Source: JAPKZH01 sp964537875 (GTDB taxonomy: Bacteria > Acidobacteriota > Aminicenantia > Aminicenantales > UBA4085). From it: a stretch of DNA of 36,062 bases. This document shows positions 32,614-36,062 of the stretch, one piece after another; within the stretch, counting starts at the first letter, position 1, and each line of letters starts with the position of its first letter. A model generated the notes under the pieces. That model was given only the letters and a program-made list of their open reading frames with translations, searched no databases and was not told the origin of the DNA. The translations under genes were made by a program, and so were the position numbers. The stretch lies in the NCBI GenBank assembly GCA_964537875.1, contig CAZIDN010000038.1, forward strand, positions 1 through 36,062. Reading direction: 5' to 3'.

Positions 32614-33409
32614 GAACCTCAAGGAGCTTTACAAATACCGGGTCCTCATCCAGAATCTTGTCAGCCGAGAGCTCAAAGCCCGCTATCGCGGAACGGTCCT
32701 GGGCTTCCTCTGGTCGTTTTTCAACCCGCTCCTGCTGATGGTCGTCTATACCGTCGTCTTCGGCTTTATCCTCCCAAACAAAAGCGCGGAATTCGGGAAT
32801 TCGCCGTGGCTCTACGCGTTGTTTCTCTTCAGCGGGGTGCTTCCCTGGGTCTGGTTCTCCTCGTCCTCCATTGAGTCGGCCAACGTCCTGATGATCCACG
32901 GCAACCTGATCAAGAAAATCTTGTTCCCGGCGGAAGTCCTGCCTGTCGTCACGGTCACCAGCAACCTCGTCAATTTCAGCTTTGGCCTTCCGATCCTGCT
33001 TTTGTTCGTCTTGATTTTCGGAAAGCCCTTTACCCTTAACATACTCCTGCTGCCGGTGGTCGTCTTCGTCCAATACATGTTCTCCCTGGGTTTCAGCTTT
33101 CTCCTCTCGGCCCTGACCGTGCATTTCCGGGACATCAAGGACATCCTTGGCAACCTGCTGACCTTCTGGTTCTTCTCCACGCCTATTGTCTACCCCTATT
33201 CCTTCGTCCAAAAATACAAGCTCATCAAGACCTTGGTCGACCTCAACCCCATGACCCACATCATCGAAGGTTATCACTACTGCCTGTTTTACGGGCAGCT
33301 ATTCCATTGGAAGAAGCTGGGCATCACCCTCATCGTTTCGCTCGTGCTGTTTTATGTCGGATATGCCGTCTTTGACCGTCTGCGCGATTCGTTCCCGGAG
33401 GAAGTCTGA
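32597..33409 (+). CDS. wzm: ABC-2 type polysaccharide export permease (Wzm-like)
   Basis: The chosen GTG start at 32597 has AAGGGAG five bases upstream; an upstream in-frame ATG would overlap the methyltransferase by 140 bases. The 270-residue protein has a cytoplasmic N-terminus (RELKARYRGTVLGFLWSFFN, the classic ABC-2 signature) and about six membrane helices, ending DRLRDSFPEEV. It forms the channel of an ABC exporter for O-antigen, teichoic-acid-like or other surface polysaccharide. It overlaps wzt by one base (TGATG). Confidence 0.9.
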   Translation: MARLLRNLKELYKYRVLIQNLVSRELKARYRGTVLGFLWSFFNPLLLMVVYTVVFGFILPNKSAEFGNSPWLYALFLFSGVLPWVWFSSSSIESANVLMIHGNLIKKILFPAEVLPVVTVTSNLVNFSFGLPILLLFVLIFGKPFTLNILLLPVVVFVQYMFSLGFSFLLSALTVHFRDIKDILGNLLTFWFFSTPIVYPYSFVQKYKLIKTLVDLNPMTHIIEGYHYCLFYGQLFHWKKLGITLIVSLVLFYVGYAVFDRLRDSFPEEV

Positions 33410-34680
33410 TGTTCGCCATCGAGCTCGAGAAAGTCAGCCGCGTGTACCAGAAATACTCCGCCCGGCACCGCTTCCAGACATTCAAGAGCGCGCTGGTCAA
33501 AGGCGACCTGTTCCGCTCTCTGAAGGCGGACGAGCTGGTCATGGCGGTCGATGGCATCAGCCTCCAGGTTGAAAAGGGGATGACGTTTGGTGTCATTGGC
33601 GAAAACGGCTCGGGCAAGAGCACGCTCCTCAAGCTTGTCGCCGGGATCGCCAAGCCGACCTCCGGGCGGCTCAAGGTCGAAGGGAAAATCTCCGCCCTGA
33701 TCGAGCTCGGGGCCGGATTTCATCCCGAGATCACAGGCCGGGAGAACGTGTTCATCAACGGCATCATGCTCGGCCTGTCCAAAAAAGAAATCAGCCGGAA
33801 GTTCGATGAGATCGTCCGCTTTGCAGAGCTTGAAGATTTCATCGACGCCCCAGTCAAAACATATTCCTCCGGCATGTATATGCGCCTGGGCTTTTCGGTG
33901 GCCATCAACGTCAACCCAGACGTGTTGCTCATCGACGAAGTCCTGGCGGTGGGAGATGCGGCCTTCGTCCCCAAGTGCCTTGACCGCATCGATGACTTCC
34001 GGAGGCGCAAAAAGACGATCCTCTTCGTCAGCCACGACTTGGCCACGGTCGAGAAAATCTGCGACAAAGTGGCCTGGATGAAAGGCGGCAAGATCCAGAT
34101 GCTCGGCGAGCCGAAGCGGGTCGTCGACGCCTACCTCCAGGACATCGCCGCCATGCAGGAAGAGGATTACCAAAAGCGGAAGACCGATGTGGACCTCGAG
34201 CAGAAATGGGAGGATGAGCGGCGGGAGAAACGGTGGGGCAAGCGCGAAGTTGAAATCCGCAAAGTCACCCTCAAAAACCTGCGGGGAGAGGAAAAGCATG
34301 TCTTTACGCCGGAGGAGGGCTTGGTCATCGAGATCGATGCCGCGGCGAACGAGCCCGTCAAGGATTTTGTTTTTGGGATCGGGATCTTCAACTCTCAGGG
34401 AATTTCCTGCTATGGGACGAACACAAGCCTCGAGGATTATGAGCCGGTCGTCCTCCAGGGAGAGGGAAAAGCGGCCTGCCGCATCGAAAAGCTCAACCTC
34501 ATCAACGGGACGTATTATCTGGACGTGGCGGTCCACAAGCGCGACGGCTATCCTTACGATTACCACCGCAACCTGTATTCGTTCCTGGTCTCCTCCGCTC
34601 TCAAGGATGTGGGCATCGCCAGGCTGCCGCACAAATGGACCTTTTCGCCCCAGGTCCAGATCAAAGCGCCGCCCAAATGA
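33409..34680 (+). CDS. wzt: Polysaccharide ABC exporter ATP-binding protein with C-terminal carbohydrate-binding domain (Wzt-like)
   Basis: The 423-residue protein has the Walker A GENGSGKST, the long TSGRLKVEGKISALIELG and GFHPEITGRENV segment typical of TagH/Wzt, the signature YSSGMYMRLGF, Walker B VLLIDEVLAVGD and the switch His in FVSHD. About 160 residues follow, with a beta-sandwich pattern (EVEIRKVTLKNL, GTYYLDVAVHKRDGYPYDY) like the Wzt C-terminal domain that recognises the modified end of the polysaccharide. It energises Wzm. A bacterial methyl or similar cap on the glycan is thus possible. Confidence 0.92.
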   Translation: MFAIELEKVSRVYQKYSARHRFQTFKSALVKGDLFRSLKADELVMAVDGISLQVEKGMTFGVIGENGSGKSTLLKLVAGIAKPTSGRLKVEGKISALIELGAGFHPEITGRENVFINGIMLGLSKKEISRKFDEIVRFAELEDFIDAPVKTYSSGMYMRLGFSVAINVNPDVLLIDEVLAVGDAAFVPKCLDRIDDFRRRKKTILFVSHDLATVEKICDKVAWMKGGKIQMLGEPKRVVDAYLQDIAAMQEEDYQKRKTDVDLEQKWEDERREKRWGKREVEIRKVTLKNLRGEEKHVFTPEEGLVIEIDAAANEPVKDFVFGIGIFNSQGISCYGTNTSLEDYEPVVLQGEGKAACRIEKLNLINGTYYLDVAVHKRDGYPYDYHRNLYSFLVSSALKDVGIARLPHKWTFSPQVQIKAPPK

Positions 34681-34718
34681 AAAAGGAAAAAAGTCGTCGC
34701 GAGTCTCAGAGCGACTGG

Positions 34719-34808
34719 GGTCCTGTCACGGACGTGCCCCTAGCGTCCTTCGACCTTTTAGGCCCCCCCTTGATTGGTCAAGGGGGTAGGGGGTTTAATA
34801 TTGCTAAT
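34719..34808 (+). repeat. Dispersed intergenic hairpin repeat, family A, copy 2
   Basis: GGTCCTGTC begins at 34719, with TTCGACCT and a perfect 9-bp hairpin (CCCCCTTGA at 34765-34773, TCAAGGGGG at 34778-34786), then GTAGGGGG and TTTAATATT. The block order equals that of copies at 109 and 13030. The gap 34681-34938 otherwise holds no gene. A loosely conserved GC-rich tail at about 34847-34888 resembles the one after copy 1. Confidence 0.75.
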
Positions 34809-34938
34809 TGAAAATCTTCAATCATAATTGTTCTTGCCCACCACTCAGGCGCTTCGGGCGCCGCGGGGCAACATCCGTGCCACTCCATAGATATGAAACT
34901 CGCGACATTAGAATTAAAATAGAATAAGTACTTTTAAG

Positions 34939-35427
34939 ATGCGGATCGCGAAAGTAAAAAGTTTGAGCGCATTACGAAAGATTCGCGCCAGACTGCGCAG
35001 GCAGGGGAAGAAGGTGGTCTTTACTAACGGCTGCTTTGATCTTATTCATGGCGGGCACATCGAACTTTTTAGGAAGGCTAAAAGTTTGGGTGATGTGCTG
35101 ATTGTAGCGCTCAATACCGACGCTTCGGTCCGGAAGATCAAGGGGCCTTCGCGGCCTGTGTTCCCGCTCGAGGAGCGCTTCGAAGTCCTCGGCGCTATCG
35201 AATATATCGATTATCTGACGTTTTTCTCCGAGGAAACTCCGCAAAGAATCATTGCCGCCCTCCTCCCCGACGTTTTGGTCAAGGGCGGCGATTGGCAGCC
35301 CGGTCAGGTCGTCGGCAGGAAAGAGGTCGAGGCCGCCGGCGGACGAGTCGTCATCATCCCCTATCTCAAGGGCCACTCGAGCTCATCGATCATCCACAGG
35401 ATCCTTCGGAATTTTTCGCCAAAATAA
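34939..35427 (+). CDS. rfaE2: D-glycero-beta-D-manno-heptose 1-phosphate adenylyltransferase-like protein
   Basis: The 162-residue protein matches the C-terminal (HldE-C/RfaE2) nucleotidyltransferase domain. It has VFTNGCFDLIHGGHIELF with the HxGH adenylyltransferase motif, NTDASVRKIKGPSRPV, ERFEVLGAIEYIDY, and KGGDWQPGQVVG. The enzyme makes ADP-heptose from heptose 1-phosphate for LPS inner core. It is a stand-alone domain, so a separate kinase (HldE-N type) would be encoded elsewhere. It supports a Gram-negative outer membrane. No strong ribosome binding site or promoter is clear. Confidence 0.9.
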   Translation: MRIAKVKSLSALRKIRARLRRQGKKVVFTNGCFDLIHGGHIELFRKAKSLGDVLIVALNTDASVRKIKGPSRPVFPLEERFEVLGAIEYIDYLTFFSEETPQRIIAALLPDVLVKGGDWQPGQVVGRKEVEAAGGRVVIIPYLKGHSSSSIIHRILRNFSPK

Positions 35428-35593
35428 GCAGAGAGTTCCTCTCTTCTCTGAGAAAGCCATTTTCTCTTCTCAGGTTAAGAACAGGATGATCCGGAAGAAA
35501 CCGCACTCTCTGCAGAATCTTGTTATCGTCGATTTTCTTCTCCGCTAAAAGCTTGTTCAGATCGGGGATATCCTTGGCCGTGATCTCGGCCAT
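35390..35593 (-). CDS. Hypothetical 67-residue ORF, possibly part of a broken gene
   Basis: The frame begins MAEITAKDIPDLNKLLAEKK and is rich in helical, charged residues. It overlaps the end of the rfaE2-type gene by 38 bases, with no ribosome binding site. The same frame upstream, beyond a TGA at 35620-35618, continues as another plausible protein segment, so this may be the tail of a degraded gene on the minus strand. No family is recognised. Confidence 0.3.
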   Translation of the reverse strand: MAEITAKDIPDLNKLLAEKKIDDNKILQRVRFLPDHPVLNLRRENGFLREERNSLLILAKNSEGSCG

Positions 35594-35621
35594 ATTGTCG
35601 GTGAACCGCCCCGCCGCTCAG

Positions 35622-35667
35622 AAAAAAAGCCCGCGTGTTGCTCCCTTGGGAGAGACAGGAGGGCTTT
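35622..35667 (-). terminator. Rho-independent terminator on the minus strand
   Basis: On the minus strand AAAGCCC (35667-35661) pairs with GGGCTTT (35632-35626), with an inner CTCCC/GGGAG hairpin, followed by a run of T residues (35628-35622). It lies about 130-175 bases downstream of the promoter at 35803-35831 and would end the short transcript. Confidence 0.6.
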
Positions 35668-35699
35668 CATTGCACGAAAATTGAAAGAGCCTTTTTACC

Positions 35700-35768
35700 T
35701 CATGCTCGGGAGGCGCGTTGGCAGCCGCTCTTGCAGTGAGAAACCCGAGGAACCATGTACCGTTTCAT
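35700..35768 (-). CDS. Tiny ORF, 22 residues, under a strong promoter and ribosome binding site
   Basis: ATG at 35768 is preceded by AAAGGAGG eight bases upstream, one of the best ribosome binding sites in the window. The frame MKRYMVPRVSHCKSGCQRA and so on ends at a TGA (35702-35700). In the neighbouring frame the sequence reads WFLGFLTARAAANAPPEHEV and continues to 35618, looking like a signal peptide with an ANA cleavage site. A frameshift in a small secreted protein gene, or a leader peptide ahead of the terminator, are both possible. Confidence 0.35.
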   Translation of the reverse strand: MKRYMVPRVSHCKSGCQRASRA

Positions 35769-35802
35769 GGGCAGCTCCTCCTTTCATAAAATCTATAGGA
35801 AT

Positions 35803-35831
35803 AGTATACAATCAAGCCAAACCCATGTCAA
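35803..35831 (-). promoter_or_regulatory. Strong sigma-70-type promoter on the minus strand
   Basis: TTGACA at 35831-35826, exactly 17 bases, then TATACT at 35808-35803. This is the best promoter match in the window. The -35 lies just next to the left end of the inverted-repeat element at 35841. Confidence 0.65.
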
Positions 35832-35840
35832 TCGGCAGAC

Positions 35841-35945
35841 GGGGTCAAACCTCAACATTCAACATATTAAAAATAATCTAGAGGGAATCCCTGAAAAGCA
35901 TGATGGCTCGACGGGTTTCCATGTTGATTGTTGAGGTTTGACCCC
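35841..35945. repeat. 105-bp element with long inverted repeats
   Basis: Arms 35841-35865 and 35921-35945 are inverted repeats matching at 24 of 25 positions (GGGGTCAAACCTCAAC start). They enclose 55 bases with no ORF. CAATCGG occurs just outside or at the end of both arms. It resembles a MITE or a target of a REP-associated transposase; no transposase gene is nearby. The stretch 35946-36008 after it holds nothing recognisable. Confidence 0.7.
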
Positions 35946-36008
35946 GATTGGTGGTTCTAAACATCCGCCCTAACTAATACAAACGCAATAAATAAAGTGA
36001 CAATGTAT

Positions 36009-36028
36009 GGGCGGCGCTTAGGCCGCCC
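36009..36028. repeat. GC-rich hairpin
   Basis: GGGCGGC (36009-36015) and GCCGCCC (36022-36028) form a perfect 7-bp stem with a 6-base loop. It is directly followed by the family B repeat and may be part of the same composite element. Confidence 0.5.
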
Positions 36029-36032
36029 TAAA

Positions 36033-36062
36033 GCCCCCGTAGCGGAGGGGGGCCCCGTCGGC
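36033..36062 (-). repeat. Dispersed hairpin repeat, family B, copy 2 (cut by the window end)
   Basis: These 30 bases, read on the minus strand, equal 16419-16448 at 29 of 30 positions. The window ends inside the element, so its full length is not visible. Confidence 0.75.

Noticed and set aside
33352..34632. 426-codon minus-strand ORF under the Wzt-like gene
   Set aside because: It is a mirror frame of a clear ABC ATPase with Walker and signature motifs.
34681..34718. Possible terminator after wzt
   Set aside because: AGTCG and CGACT can pair weakly, but there is no T-run and the loop is long.

Overview
The window is about 36 kb of a moderately GC-rich bacterial genome. It carries mostly cell-envelope glycan genes on the left and central housekeeping genes on the right. 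The organism looks Gram-negative: it has an ADP-heptose type adenylyltransferase gene for LPS core, a Wzm/Wzt polysaccharide exporter, a Tat signal and a lipoprotein signal. The F-type ATP synthase cluster with two different b-type subunits but no a or c subunit, the zinc-ribbon/Ser-Thr kinase/TolB-like/TPR protein and the accD-folC pair suggest an uncultured lineage near Acidobacteriota (Aminicenantia-like). That placement is an inference from gene style, not proof.

Layout. Positions 1-91 hold the end of a sugar-nucleotide epimerase gene. From 354 to 16274 there is an envelope-glycan region: a family 2 glycosyltransferase, two paralogous large GT-C membrane transferases flanking a radical SAM/SPASM gene, a polysaccharide deacetylase of the PEP-CTERM-locus type, a TolB-like lipoprotein, two SAM methyltransferases, a PP-loop enzyme with three notable cysteines, two small ORFs, a hexapeptide acyltransferase, and a three-gene operon (GT2, GT4, epimerase). 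From 16569 to 21510 come a Tat-exported metallophosphoesterase overlapping a receiver protein that lacks the phosphoacceptor Asp, then accD and folC. From 21684 to 26035 come a 1031-residue membrane Ser/Thr kinase, an AT-rich MNT/HEPN toxin-antitoxin-like pair with an operator inside its promoter, and a 44-codon chimeric remnant made of the two ends of a kinase gene. From 26117 to 31763 lie seven ATP synthase genes (b', b, delta, alpha, gamma, beta, and an epsilon lacking its C-terminal domain), followed by a TrmN6-like methyltransferase and the wzm-wzt exporter pair, then an rfaE2-type gene. The last 600 bases carry a strong minus-strand promoter, a tiny ORF, a terminator, a long inverted repeat and a dispersed hairpin repeat.

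How the parts fit. The glycosyltransferases, deacetylase, acyltransferase, methyltransferases and ABC exporter are consistent with synthesis, tailoring and export of a surface polysaccharide. The GT-C proteins probably use lipid-linked sugars. ATP synthase, AccD and FolC are core metabolism. Several genes without a good ribosome binding site have a plausible -10 element only 5-23 bases before the start codon, suggesting leaderless or near-leaderless transcripts. At least two dispersed hairpin repeat families punctuate the intergenic spaces. No rRNA, tRNA, CRISPR array or complete insertion sequence was seen.
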